Positions 34,286-43,136 of a DNA stretch of 64,000 nt are shown here, in pieces. Location of the stretch: NCBI RefSeq assembly GCF_004118285.1, contig NZ_SDHY01000003.1:62001-126000 (forward strand), in the 5' to 3' direction. Numbering within the stretch: the stretch's first letter is position 1; each line of letters begins with the position of its first letter. The DNA is from Aquirufa rosea (GTDB lineage Bacteria > Bacteroidota > Bacteroidia > Cytophagales > Spirosomataceae). A model generated the notes under the pieces. The model did no database searches and was not told where the DNA came from. It worked only from the letters and a program-made list of their open reading frames with translations. The translations under genes were made by a program, and so were the position numbers.

Positions 34286-34897
34286 ATGAAAAAATTTAAA
34301 AATATCGCTTTAGGCTTATCTATGGCGCTTTTCGCTTTTGTAGCAAATGCTCAAACTTCGGTTGCAGATTATGCTGGTAATTATAAATTACAAGAGAATC
34401 CTTATGTGAAATCAGTTAAAATGACTTCAAAAGATGGAAAATTGGTGATGTCTGCCGAAGGATTTCCTGATGCAGAATTGGCTACAGGTAAAAAAGCTGA
34501 CGAGTTTATTTTAGAGAGTATGGGAGCAACCATCACTTTTGAACGTGTGAATGGTCAGGTGACTTCTTTGAAAATTGATGCTCAAGGACAAGTGTTAGCT
34601 GGACAAAAAGAAGCTTCCAAATCATCTACTGATGAGTTTGCAGGTTCTTTTAAAATGGCAGAAAATGAATACGTAAAGAAAATTTTAATCGCCGCTAAAG
34701 AAGGAAAGCTATTTTTAAGTTCTGATACTGGTGGTGAACCTGCTGAATTAAAGCCATCTAAAGATGCTGATGTTTTTACAGCTACTATTCAAGGATATGA
34801 TGCTGATATCATTTTCTCTAGAACAGATGGAAAAGTGGCTGCCATTAAGCTTTCTGTAGCAGGTGGTGCTGTTGTTTTGACAGGTCAAAGAGATTAA
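34286..34897 (+). CDS. Secreted protein with two repeated DUF3471-like domains
   Basis: 203 residues: signal peptide (FKNIALGLSMALFAFVANAQ) and two homologous halves, about 26-110 and 115-203, each with a D-x-A/F-G-x-[YF]-K followed by ENxYVKxxxxxxKxGKLxxSxxG, A-E-L, and a xxDxxxFxRxxGxVxxxxI pattern. This resembles the small beta-rich domain found C-terminal to serine hydrolases (DUF3471-like) but stands alone here. Function unknown. Its promoter region is shared with a divergent ECF sigma factor gene. Terminator follows. Confidence 0.78.
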   Translation: MKKFKNIALGLSMALFAFVANAQTSVADYAGNYKLQENPYVKSVKMTSKDGKLVMSAEGFPDAELATGKKADEFILESMGATITFERVNGQVTSLKIDAQGQVLAGQKEASKSSTDEFAGSFKMAENEYVKKILIAAKEGKLFLSSDTGGEPAELKPSKDADVFTATIQGYDADIIFSRTDGKVAAIKLSVAGGAVVLTGQRD

Positions 34898-34915
34898 TTA
34901 TTGTTAAATGGAATG

Positions 34916-34950
34916 AAAAGGAGCAATCAATCGATTGCCCCTTTTTGTTT
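34916..34950 (+). terminator. Intrinsic terminator after secreted-protein gene
   Basis: AAAAGGAGCAATC (34916-34928) pairs with GATTGCCCCTTTTT (34933-34946) with one mismatch, ending in a T-rich tract. Confidence 0.75.
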
Positions 34951-35233
34951 TATAATAAACTAATTTTCAGTTAGTTGATTTTATTACATTGCATTTTGTT
35001 GATTTAACGCAATTTTATTTATTGATTTTTCGCAAGACGATTTTCCTCAATTATGGTCAATTTTGTACTACAAGGAACAGGAAATCAGCGAAAGCTGATT
35101 AGCTGATGATTAGCTGGGTGTTCTCATGAATGCCTAACCGCTTTTAATCTAAAATGATGAATTTTTTAGATTCACTCATTTTCAATTAGGATGTTTTTGT
35201 TGTTTAAAGGACGCTTTAAATAACAGAAATGTC
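34951..35233. other. Intergenic stretch without a gene; contains a small GNRA hairpin
   Basis: No convincing coding frame, tRNA or known RNA motif was seen in this gap between the terminator and the end of pdxJ. It is AT-rich. The one structured feature is AATCAGC-GAAA-GCTGATT (35083-35100), a 7-bp stem with a GAAA tetraloop, followed by partial copies of the same word (AGCTGATGATTAGCTG). Confidence 0.5.
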
Positions 35234-35950
35234 CTATTTTAATTGCCTCTTATACAGCTGAATTGTATTTTCCAATCCGTAATATAAAGCATCGCAAATC
35301 AATGCATGGCCTATGGAAACCTCATCTAAAGGTTGCACATGGGCGTGGAAAAATGCTAAATTTTCTAGACTTAAATCATGGCCCGCATTCACCCCTAAGC
35401 CTATTTGATGTGCCCTGAATGCCGCTTTTCTGTAGGCAGCCACAGCTTGAGTGGGTTGATCAGGAAATGATTGCGCAAATGGTTCTGTGTATAGTTCAAT
35501 GCGATCTGCCCCAGTGCTTTTTGCCGCTTCTACCATGTCTATATCGGGATCTACAAATATCGAAGTACGAATACCAGCTGCTTTGAAAGGAGCAATTAGT
35601 CGAATAAGTAAATCTTGGTGTTCAATGGTGTCCCAACCATGATTGGAGGTGATTTGTTCCAAAGCATCAGGCACTAAAGTGACTTGCTTTGGTTTTACTG
35701 CTAGTACCAGTTCGACAAATTTTTCTTCCAGTGGGTTACCTTCAATATTGAATTCCGTTTGAATTACCTTCTTCAAAGCATATACATCTTCATAGCGAAT
35801 ATGCCTTTCATCTGGTCTTGGATGAACCGTAATTCCCTCGGCACCAAAGCGTTCACAATCCAAAGCCACTTGGATTAAATCTGGGTTATTGCCTCCCCGA
35901 GAATTTCTTAGGGTAGCAATCTTGTTAATATTTACACTGAGTCTAGTCAT
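35234..35950 (-). CDS. pdxJ: Pyridoxine 5'-phosphate synthase
   Basis: 238 residues, the length of PdxJ. It starts [17 protein letters not shown], the phosphate and substrate-binding N-terminus of the family, and has [13 protein letters not shown] and [20 protein letters not shown]. It condenses 1-deoxy-xylulose 5-phosphate with 3-amino-2-oxopropyl phosphate to make pyridoxine phosphate (vitamin B6). Unusually, its ATG lies only four bases after the T tract of the asd terminator, so its own promoter or leader is not apparent. Confidence 0.95.
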   Translation of the reverse strand: MTRLSVNINKIATLRNSRGGNNPDLIQVALDCERFGAEGITVHPRPDERHIRYEDVYALKKVIQTEFNIEGNPLEEKFVELVLAVKPKQVTLVPDALEQITSNHGWDTIEHQDLLIRLIAPFKAAGIRTSIFVDPDIDMVEAAKSTGADRIELYTEPFAQSFPDQPTQAVAAYRKAAFRAHQIGLGVNAGHDLSLENLAFFHAHVQPLDEVSIGHALICDALYYGLENTIQLYKRQLK

Positions 35951-35953
35951 GAC

Positions 35954-35978
35954 AAAAAAAAGGCCGGATAAACCGGCC
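35954..35978 (-). terminator. Intrinsic terminator of asd, directly before pdxJ
   Basis: On the minus strand GGCCGG and CCGGCC (35973-35978 and 35962-35967, five-base loop) form a GC-rich stem followed by a T tract at 35954-35961. It lies 13 bases past the asd stop and 4 bases before the pdxJ ATG. Confidence 0.82.
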
Positions 35979-35990
35979 CGTTTCTACTAT

Positions 35991-36983
35991 TTAAATCAAT
36001 TGATGCTTGGCCAAGTATTCTGCGATTTGAACGGCATTAGTAGCCGCTCCTTTTCTTAAATTGTCGGCAACAATCCAAAGGTTGAGGGTATTCGGCTGGG
36101 TTTCATCTCTACGAATACGTCCTACGAAAACCTCGTCTTTTCCGTGTGCCGTAATTGGCATTGGATAAAGGAAGTTTTTTGGATCATCCTGCACAATCAC
36201 CCCTTCTTCTTGAGCTAAGATATTTCTAACCTCTTCTAAATCGAAATCGTTTTCAAATTCGATATTCACAGATTCTGAATGTCCTCCTATGGTAGGGATA
36301 CGAACAGTGGTGGCGGTCACTTGAATGGAGTCATCCATCATGATCTTTTTCGTCTCGTTGACCATTTTCATTTCCTCCTTGGTGTATCCATTATCTAAAA
36401 ACACATCAATGTGAGGAAGTACATTTAAGTCAATTTTGTGTGGATAAACTTTATCATATTCGCTTTTGCCTGCACGCTCATTGAACAATTGGTCTACCGC
36501 TGCTTTACCAGTACCCGTTACCGACTGGTAGGTAGAAACCACCACGCGCTTGATTTTGTATTTTTTATGCAATGGGTTCATGACTACCACCATTTGAATG
36601 GTTGAGCAATTAGGGTTGGCTATGATTTTATCTTCTGGAGTTAAGGTAGAAGCATTGATTTCTGGTACCACTAATTTCTTGGTAGGGTCCATTCTCCAAG
36701 CAGAAGAGTTGTCAACAACCGTAATACCTGCCTCAGCAAATTTCGGAGCGATAGCCAAGGAAGTTCCACCGCCTGCAGAGAAAATAGCCACATTCGGTTT
36801 CTTGGCAATAGCGGTATCATAACCTACTACATCGTATTCTTTACCTTTAAAACTAACTTTTTTACCGATAGAGCGCTCGGAAGCAACTGGGATTAACTCA
36901 CTTACAGGAAAATTTCTTTCCTCCAATACTTTCAAGATTTCGCCGCCAACTAAACCCGTGGCGCCCACTACTGCAACTTTCAT
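35991..36983 (-). CDS. asd: Aspartate-semialdehyde dehydrogenase
   Basis: 330 residues. NADP-binding VVGATGLVGGEIL at the N-terminus, active-site C126 in NPNCSTIQ, STYQSVTGTGKAAVDQL, and the catalytic His in PTIGGHSESVNIEF. It reduces aspartyl phosphate to the semialdehyde, feeding lysine/diaminopimelate, threonine and methionine synthesis. It is a monocistron bounded by a strong terminator. Confidence 0.96.
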   Translation of the reverse strand: MKVAVVGATGLVGGEILKVLEERNFPVSELIPVASERSIGKKVSFKGKEYDVVGYDTAIAKKPNVAIFSAGGGTSLAIAPKFAEAGITVVDNSSAWRMDPTKKLVVPEINASTLTPEDKIIANPNCSTIQMVVVMNPLHKKYKIKRVVVSTYQSVTGTGKAAVDQLFNERAGKSEYDKVYPHKIDLNVLPHIDVFLDNGYTKEEMKMVNETKKIMMDDSIQVTATTVRIPTIGGHSESVNIEFENDFDLEEVRNILAQEEGVIVQDDPKNFLYPMPITAHGKDEVFVGRIRRDETQPNTLNLWIVADNLRKGAATNAVQIAEYLAKHQLI

Positions 36984-36993
36984 TGTATAATCG

Positions 36994-37500
36994 TTAAAAT
37001 TGATAATTCCATACTAAACCCACAGAATTCCCTGAGAACCCATGAGTATTCATTTGCAAACTGATTTTACTGTCGGTTTGCGCTAATTCATTGTAGCGTT
37101 TCAATGCTCGATTGAAATGCTTCATACTTACGGCGCCTAAATATAAGTTCAGCACAGCGGCTCCTCCCACAACTGACCAATAAAAGCCATCTGATACCTG
37201 ACCTTTACTTAAAAAGGTGTAAATTGAAAAACCAGTTGTGATAGCTGAGATGATTTCGGCACCCCTTTTTTGACGTTTATAAGTCAAAAATTCATAACTC
37301 ACCTCTGGGTCTCTTGCTTCTAACAAAGGTATTTGCAAGGCCATGGGACTCTCAATAATTTGTCTTTTGTAGGAGAACTTTTTTCTCCAACTACCTTCCA
37401 ACTGTTCAATCGGATACAACTTCATTTTTCCTTCTTCCTGTCCAAATGATGGTAGGCTCAGTAAACCAAGGAAAAACACAAATAAATGCCTGATTTTCAC
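36994..37500 (-). CDS. Putative secreted or membrane-associated protein
   Basis: 168 residues, not recognised. GTG at 37500 is preferred: it gives a clean signal peptide (MKIRHLFVFFLGLLSLPSFGQ), while an in-frame TTG at 37524 falls inside a likely -7 element (TAATTTTG, minus strand, 37522-37529). Mature part: a charged region (LEGSWRKKFSYKRQ), then two weakly hydrophobic Gly-rich stretches (AEIISAITTGFSIYTFLS; WSVVGGAAVLNLYLGA) and a final aromatic strand (NSVGLVWNYQF), as in some small outer-membrane-associated proteins. It lies 10 bases before asd on the same strand. Confidence 0.65.
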   Translation of the reverse strand: MKIRHLFVFFLGLLSLPSFGQEEGKMKLYPIEQLEGSWRKKFSYKRQIIESPMALQIPLLEARDPEVSYEFLTYKRQKRGAEIISAITTGFSIYTFLSKGQVSDGFYWSVVGGAAVLNLYLGAVSMKHFNRALKRYNELAQTDSKISLQMNTHGFSGNSVGLVWNYQF

Positions 37501-37572
37501 AGAAAAATATTGATAAGACAACAAAATTAGGGCATATATCTTGAACTAGAAAGGATTTTTTGGACTAATTCC

Positions 37573-38151
37573 TCACATCAAATAGACTCGGGTAGGACTG
37601 ATGACTACCTGTAAGGGAATATCCCATGCTTGAATGTCGTCAATTTTCTCTAAAGGCTCTTCCAAACTAAGTCCTATTCTTATACATGTAGGATCACATT
37701 GCGCTAAATATCGGTCATAAAAACCCTTGCCAAAACCTACTCGATGGCCTTGTAAATCACAGGCGATTAACGGCACTAGAACTACTTGGATATTTGTAGG
37801 TTCTAGTTTTTGTGCAGTGGAGGGATCTGGTTCAAGGATATTCCAATTGGAAAGATTCCAATGAGTATTTTCCCGACATAAATAGGCTGTCATGATTCCT
37901 TCTCCCTCCACTCTTGGGAAGGCTAGTTGAAATAAATATGGCGATTTAATTAAACGCTCGTGAAGGGTATTCGTCTCCACTTCCCTTTTATCTAAAATCG
38001 ATTGAAAGCTTAGTACGATGCTTTGTTGAGGGAAAGAACATAAATAGTCCAATGCATTTTTCATCAGCTGCTCATGGCGACTTTGCCATTCCTGCAATGT
38101 CCAAGACTTACGCTGACTTAGATGTAAATTTCTGATTTCCTTCTTTTTCAT
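37573..38151 (-). CDS. 5-formyltetrahydrofolate cyclo-ligase
   Basis: 192 residues. The N-terminal basic helix (KKKEIRNLHLSQRKSW) binds ATP and the C-terminal motif VPLIACDLQGHRVGFGKGFYDRYLA is the family signature (G-x-G-x-G-x-YDR). It converts 5-formyl-THF to 5,10-methenyl-THF, returning a stored folate form to the one-carbon pool. Named fau/ygfA or mthfs in other bacteria. Divergent from ileS with a 169-base gap. Confidence 0.92.
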   Translation of the reverse strand: MKKKEIRNLHLSQRKSWTLQEWQSRHEQLMKNALDYLCSFPQQSIVLSFQSILDKREVETNTLHERLIKSPYLFQLAFPRVEGEGIMTAYLCRENTHWNLSNWNILEPDPSTAQKLEPTNIQVVLVPLIACDLQGHRVGFGKGFYDRYLAQCDPTCIRIGLSLEEPLEKIDDIQAWDIPLQVVISPTRVYLM

Positions 38152-38271
38152 AAGTTAACAAGGGCCAAATTAGCCAATATGTCTCGGAATTCAACATAAA
38201 TCCTTTTCCTCTAATCATGAAATTAAATAAATGCTAATTCGGTCAAATTACGATTTCAGGCTAAATTTTAC

Positions 38272-38279
38272 TACTTTTG
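38272..38279 (+). promoter_or_regulatory. Probable -7 element of ileS
   Basis: TACTTTTG matches TAnnTTTG, 41 bases before the GTG start. Confidence 0.45.
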
Positions 38280-38320
38280 CCTCAATTTTGCCTACCATAT
38301 ATTATTAAATCCCCTCATAC

Positions 38321-41300
38321 GTGAAATTCAAGGAATACAAAAATTTAGACTACGCGCAAGTTGCTGATGAAATTTTAAATTTCTGGAATCAAGAGCAGAT
38401 TTTTGAGAAGTCAATATCTACTCGTGCTGGACATCCAAGTTTTACCTTTTACGAAGGTCCTCCCTCAGCCAATGGTACTCCAGGTATTCACCACGTGATG
38501 GCTCGTGCGATCAAGGATATTTTTTGTCGTTACCAGACTTTGAAAGGAAAACAGGTCAAAAGAAAGGGAGGTTGGGACACGCATGGATTACCTGTTGAAT
38601 TGCAGGTAGAAAAAGAATTAGGCATTACCAAAGAGGATATAGGTAAAAAGATATCGGTGGAGGAGTACAATCAAAAGTGCCGCGAAACCGTCATGAAATT
38701 TACCGGGCAATGGAATGATCTGACTCAAAAAATGGGATATTGGGTGGATCTTGATAATCCTTACGTTACCTACCAAACTCCTTATATCGAGAGCGTATGG
38801 AATTTGCTCAAAAGACTTTATGACAAAGGATTGTTGTATAAAGGATATACTATTCAGCCATATTCACCCGCGGCAGGAACAGGTTTGTCTTCCCATGAGT
38901 TGAACCAACCAGGTTGCTACAGGGATGTAAAAGATACTTCTTTGACTGCCCAGTTTAAAGCTAAGCAACAAGAAAAATCACAGTTTTTATTCGATTGGAG
39001 TCAAGGAAACCCGGTGTATTTATTGGCCTGGACGACTACTCCTTGGACTTTGCCTTCCAACTCAGCCTTAACAGCGGGTAAAAACATCAGCTATGTTTTG
39101 GTAAAGACCTTTAACCCCTATACCTATTTACCAGTTCATGTGGTGCTTGCGAAAGATTTGGTTAAAAATTATTTTCAAGCATCTGCAGAAAATGGTGATT
39201 TTGAGGCATATGTATCATCAGAAAAGAAGCCTAATTCCATTCCTTATAAAATAGTTGGCGAGTGTAAAGGGGCCGATTTGGAGGGAATTGAGTACGAACA
39301 ATTAATGCCTTATGTTCAACCTTCTTCCCCAGCTTTTCGGGTGATTTTAGGGGATTTTGTGACAACAGAAGATGGTACGGGTATTGTGCATACAGCACCG
39401 ACTTTTGGAGCGGACGACTTCCGGGTGGCACAGCAGAACGGCATTCCAGCTATTTTAGTGTTAGATGCGGCAGGGAAGGAGGTTCCATTGGTGAATCGTC
39501 AGGGTAGATTTGTAGAGGAAGTAAGTGACTATGCCTTGGAGCCGGTCAAGGAGGCTTATCTTAGTGATGAAGAGAAAGAGGAAGCTAGAATTAAACAAGG
39601 TAGAGATAAGTATTTGTCGGTGGATGAGCGCATTGCTATTCAATTAAAGACCGAGAATAAAGCCTTTCAAGTTCAAAAATTTGATCACCCTTATCCGCAT
39701 TGTTGGAGGACGGATAAGCCTGTTTTGTATTATCCGCTTGACTCTTGGTTTATCAGAACAACAGCAGTTAAAGACAAATTAATTGCATTGAATCAGAGTA
39801 TTCAATGGAAACCAGAATCTACGGGTACTGGACGTTTTGGAAATTGGTTGGAAAATTTGGTGGATTGGAATCTTTCACGTTCCCGTTATTGGGGAACTCC
39901 ACTTCCCATTTGGAGATCTGAAGATGGTTCGGAAGAGATTTGCATTGGTTCTTTGGCACAACTTTCTGCTGAATTAAATAAAGCTAACACCTCAGGAAAA
40001 TTGGATGCTGAGAAAATTAAGAGTAATCAGGAATTTTTAGCAGCCTTGGAAGCAGGAAAGGCAGATTTGCATCGTCCGTACGTGGATCAAGTATATTTGA
40101 TAGGTGAATCAGGCGCTATTTTAAGTCGTGAGCTGGATCTAATCGATGTATGGTTTGATTCTGGTGCTATGCCTTTTGCACAATGGCACTATCCATTTGA
40201 AAATCAAGATATTTTTAAAGAATCTTATCCGGCTGATTTTATTTCTGAAGGAGTAGATCAAACAAGGGGCTGGTTCTTTACTTTACATGCCATCTCAAGC
40301 ATGGTGGAAGAATCCGTAGCCTTTAAAAATGTAGTTTCCACTGGATTGGTGTTGGATAAAAATGGAAATAAAATGTCCAAACGATTGGGCAATGCCATTG
40401 ATCCTTTCGAAACTTTAAAGAAATACGGTGCTGACCCTACCCGTTGGTACATGATCACCAATGCACAGCCTTGGGATAACTTAAAATTTGATTTAGCAGG
40501 AATTACTGAGGTCAGAAATAAATTTTTTGGAACATTAACCAATACCTATAATTTCTTCGCACTGTATGCTAACTTAGATGGATTTGAGCCTCAATTTGAG
40601 ACCTTGGATGAGGCAAATTTAACGGAATTAGACCGTTGGATATTATCCAAATTAATGCATTTGATTCAGGAAGTGGATGAGGCCTATGGTACTTATGAGC
40701 CAACGAAAGCTGGGCGTGCCATCCAGGATTTTGTATGTGATCATTTGTCTAACTGGTACGTGCGCTTGTCTAGAAGAAGATTCTGGAATCCGGAGTTTAC
40801 CGATAAGGGCATAAATCCTGATAAGCAAGCGGCTTACCAAACATTATATACTTGTTTGGAAACAGTGGCACAATTAATGTCTCCAATCGCTCCTTTTTAT
40901 GGAGATTGGTTGTATAAAAATTTAAGTAACAAAGAGTCAGTTCATTTAACTGATTTTGTTGATGTAAATCCTACTTGGATCAATCCTGATTTAGAAGCGT
41001 CCATGGATTTAGCCCAAAGAATTTGTTCTTTAGTACATTCCATCCGTAAGGTGCATAAGTTAAAAGTACGTCAACCTTTAGCTCAGGTATTGGTGCCTGT
41101 TTTACAAGAACAAGTGAGAGATCAAATCCGACGGGTAGAGGATTTAATCAAGTCGGAAGTGAACGTGAAGCAAGTGAATTACTTGGATGATGCTTCGGGC
41201 GTATTGAGCAAAAAGGTTAAACCTAATTTCAAAGCTTTGGGACCTAAGTTTGGCAAAGACATGAAAGTAGTTGCGGAGGCTATTAGTTCCATGACAGCCG

Positions 41301-41722
41301 AAAATTTACAGGAATTGGAGGCAAAAGGGGTTATTTCATTAGAGCAATTCTCCATTGCATTAGGTGACGTAGAAATTTTGACTGAAGATATGCCGGGTTA
41401 TTTAACAGCCAGTGAGTCGGGATTGACCATTGCTTTGGATAGCCAATTGAGCCCATCTTTAATCCGTGAGGGTATGGCTCGTGAATTTGTCAATCGAATT
41501 CAGAATCTAAGAAAGGACTCAGGTTTTGATGTGATTGATAAAATTCGAATTGAAGTAAAGAAAGGAGAAAAGATTTGGGAAGAAAGTATAGAAGAGTTTG
41601 GAGCTTATATTTGTCAGGAAGTTCAAGCTTTGAGTATAGCTTGGAAAGACCAGCTGGAAAATGCTTCTGAAATTGCCATGGATGATACGATTTTATGGGT
41701 TGAGGTAGCAGTAGATAAATAA
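38321..41722 (+). CDS. ileS: Isoleucine-tRNA ligase
   Basis: 1133 residues, the longer type of bacterial IleS. GTG start. The HIGH-like motif reads PGIHH (54-58) within GPPSANGTPGIHHVMARAIKD; the KMSKR loop is complete at 684-688. The editing domain (WTTTPWTLPSNSAL; GTGIVHTAPTFGADD) is present. The C-terminal zinc domain of E. coli IleS is replaced by a Thr/Glu-rich extension ending in QALSIAWKDQ, as in eukaryote-like (IleS2-type) enzymes, which tend to be mupirocin-tolerant. An MBOAT gene follows seven bases later. Confidence 0.97.
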   Translation: MKFKEYKNLDYAQVADEILNFWNQEQIFEKSISTRAGHPSFTFYEGPPSANGTPGIHHVMARAIKDIFCRYQTLKGKQVKRKGGWDTHGLPVELQVEKELGITKEDIGKKISVEEYNQKCRETVMKFTGQWNDLTQKMGYWVDLDNPYVTYQTPYIESVWNLLKRLYDKGLLYKGYTIQPYSPAAGTGLSSHELNQPGCYRDVKDTSLTAQFKAKQQEKSQFLFDWSQGNPVYLLAWTTTPWTLPSNSALTAGKNISYVLVKTFNPYTYLPVHVVLAKDLVKNYFQASAENGDFEAYVSSEKKPNSIPYKIVGECKGADLEGIEYEQLMPYVQPSSPAFRVILGDFVTTEDGTGIVHTAPTFGADDFRVAQQNGIPAILVLDAAGKEVPLVNRQGRFVEEVSDYALEPVKEAYLSDEEKEEARIKQGRDKYLSVDERIAIQLKTENKAFQVQKFDHPYPHCWRTDKPVLYYPLDSWFIRTTAVKDKLIALNQSIQWKPESTGTGRFGNWLENLVDWNLSRSRYWGTPLPIWRSEDGSEEICIGSLAQLSAELNKANTSGKLDAEKIKSNQEFLAALEAGKADLHRPYVDQVYLIGESGAILSRELDLIDVWFDSGAMPFAQWHYPFENQDIFKESYPADFISEGVDQTRGWFFTLHAISSMVEESVAFKNVVSTGLVLDKNGNKMSKRLGNAIDPFETLKKYGADPTRWYMITNAQPWDNLKFDLAGITEVRNKFFGTLTNTYNFFALYANLDGFEPQFETLDEANLTELDRWILSKLMHLIQEVDEAYGTYEPTKAGRAIQDFVCDHLSNWYVRLSRRRFWNPEFTDKGINPDKQAAYQTLYTCLETVAQLMSPIAPFYGDWLYKNLSNKESVHLTDFVDVNPTWINPDLEASMDLAQRICSLVHSIRKVHKLKVRQPLAQVLVPVLQEQVRDQIRRVEDLIKSEVNVKQVNYLDDASGVLSKKVKPNFKALGPKFGKDMKVVAEAISSMTAENLQELEAKGVISLEQFSIALGDVEILTEDMPGYLTASESGLTIALDSQLSPSLIREGMAREFVNRIQNLRKDSGFDVIDKIRIEVKKGEKIWEESIEEFGAYICQEVQALSIAWKDQLENASEIAMDDTILWVEVAVDK

Positions 41723-41728
41723 TTCGAT

Positions 41729-43135
41729 ATGGTATTCAATTCCTTGCAGTTTTTAGTCTTCTTTGGAATTGTTACCAGTGCTTATTTTTTATTAGCTCCC
41801 AAATTTCGTTGGTTCTTACTGTTAGCAGCATCATGCTACTTTTACATGGCCTTTGTGCCCATGTATTTAGGTATATTGGGCTTCACGATCGTCATTGATT
41901 ATTTAGCTGGAATCTACTTGGAGCGCTTTCAAGGAAATGCCAAAAAGCTTTTTCTGGCTTTGAGTTTATTGGCCAATGTGGGTGTTCTGGTCATTTTTAA
42001 ATACTATCATTTTATTGACCAAAATATTTCTTGGTTATCTGCCAGTTTAGGCAATCCCCTGAGGCTACCAGTCCTGGATATGATTCTTCCCATTGGATTA
42101 TCTTTCCATACTTTTCAGGCCATGAGTTATACCATTGAGGTCTATCGTGGGCATCAAAAGGCGGAAAGGAATTTTGGGATTTATAGTTTGTACGTGATGT
42201 TTTATCCTCAATTGGTGGCTGGGCCTATTGAAAGGCCGCAAAATTTATTGCATCAATTTTATGAAGTACATGCCTGGGATTGGAATAGAGTCAAATCTGG
42301 TTTATTACAAATGGCCAGTGGTATTTTCAAGAAAGTAGTTATTGCGGACCGCTTGGCTTTATTAGTTGACCCTAGCTATCAACAAATTACGGAGCAATCT
42401 AGCGGCACCTTAGCCTTGGCGGCTGTTTTTTATTCCTTTCAAATTTACTGTGATTTCTCGGGTTACTCGGATGTGGCAATTGGTGCCGCCCGAGTGATGG
42501 GATTTAATTTGATGAATAATTTCAATGTGCCATACATGGCTAAATCATTGCCAGAGTTTTGGCGTCGTTGGCATATTTCCTTATCCACTTGGTTTAAAGA
42601 TTACGTGTATTTCTCTTTAGGAGGAAATCGGGTGTCCGTTCCGAGATGGTACATGAATATCATGATTGTATTTGTCTTCTCGGGAATATGGCATGGCGCT
42701 AGTTGGAATTTTGTGATTTGGGGAGCCTTGCATGGATTGTTTCAAATCATCGGCTTGAGCATTAATCGAGTGGCCCCTAGCTTAGCCGCGGAGGCACAGA
42801 AGAGTGAGCTTGTTCGTTGGGCTTATCGATTATTTACCTTTGTTTTGGTCACATTTGCTTGGGTATTTTTCCGACTGAGAAGCTTTTCCGAAGTGAAGCA
42901 GTATTTTAAATCCTTGCTAAGTTTAAATCAAGACGGTTTGCCCTTGGCCATGCATATGAATGAAGTCGTCTTGTCGATTGTATTAATTATAGGTTTAAGT
43001 ATTTGGGAGTATCGACAAAAGATGTTAAAGATATCCCAATCAGGTTCATTTACTTGGCAGTTTAGTTTTTTAGTCATTGCTATCTATTTTTTAGGAGTAT
43101 TTAGTTTGAAGCAATTCATCTATTTCCAATTCTAA
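41729..43135 (+). CDS. MBOAT-family O-acyltransferase (AlgI-like)
   Basis: 468 residues with about ten transmembrane helices. The MBOAT signature includes FWRRWHISLSTWFKDYVYFSLGGNR and the catalytic His322 in FSGIWHGASWNFVIWGALHG. Family members transfer acyl groups, usually acetyl, across the inner membrane onto exopolysaccharide, alginate-like polymer or cell wall. The next gene, one base after the stop codon, encodes an SGNH-like protein, the usual partner that completes the transfer in the periplasm. Confidence 0.92.
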   Translation: MVFNSLQFLVFFGIVTSAYFLLAPKFRWFLLLAASCYFYMAFVPMYLGILGFTIVIDYLAGIYLERFQGNAKKLFLALSLLANVGVLVIFKYYHFIDQNISWLSASLGNPLRLPVLDMILPIGLSFHTFQAMSYTIEVYRGHQKAERNFGIYSLYVMFYPQLVAGPIERPQNLLHQFYEVHAWDWNRVKSGLLQMASGIFKKVVIADRLALLVDPSYQQITEQSSGTLALAAVFYSFQIYCDFSGYSDVAIGAARVMGFNLMNNFNVPYMAKSLPEFWRRWHISLSTWFKDYVYFSLGGNRVSVPRWYMNIMIVFVFSGIWHGASWNFVIWGALHGLFQIIGLSINRVAPSLAAEAQKSELVRWAYRLFTFVLVTFAWVFFRLRSFSEVKQYFKSLLSLNQDGLPLAMHMNEVVLSIVLIIGLSIWEYRQKMLKISQSGSFTWQFSFLVIAIYFLGVFSLKQFIYFQF

Positions 43136-43136
43136 C

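Noticed and set aside
37501-37524. TTG start at 37524 for the secreted protein before asd
   Set aside because: It falls inside the likely -7 element TAATTTTG and spoils the signal peptide; GTG at 37500 is better.
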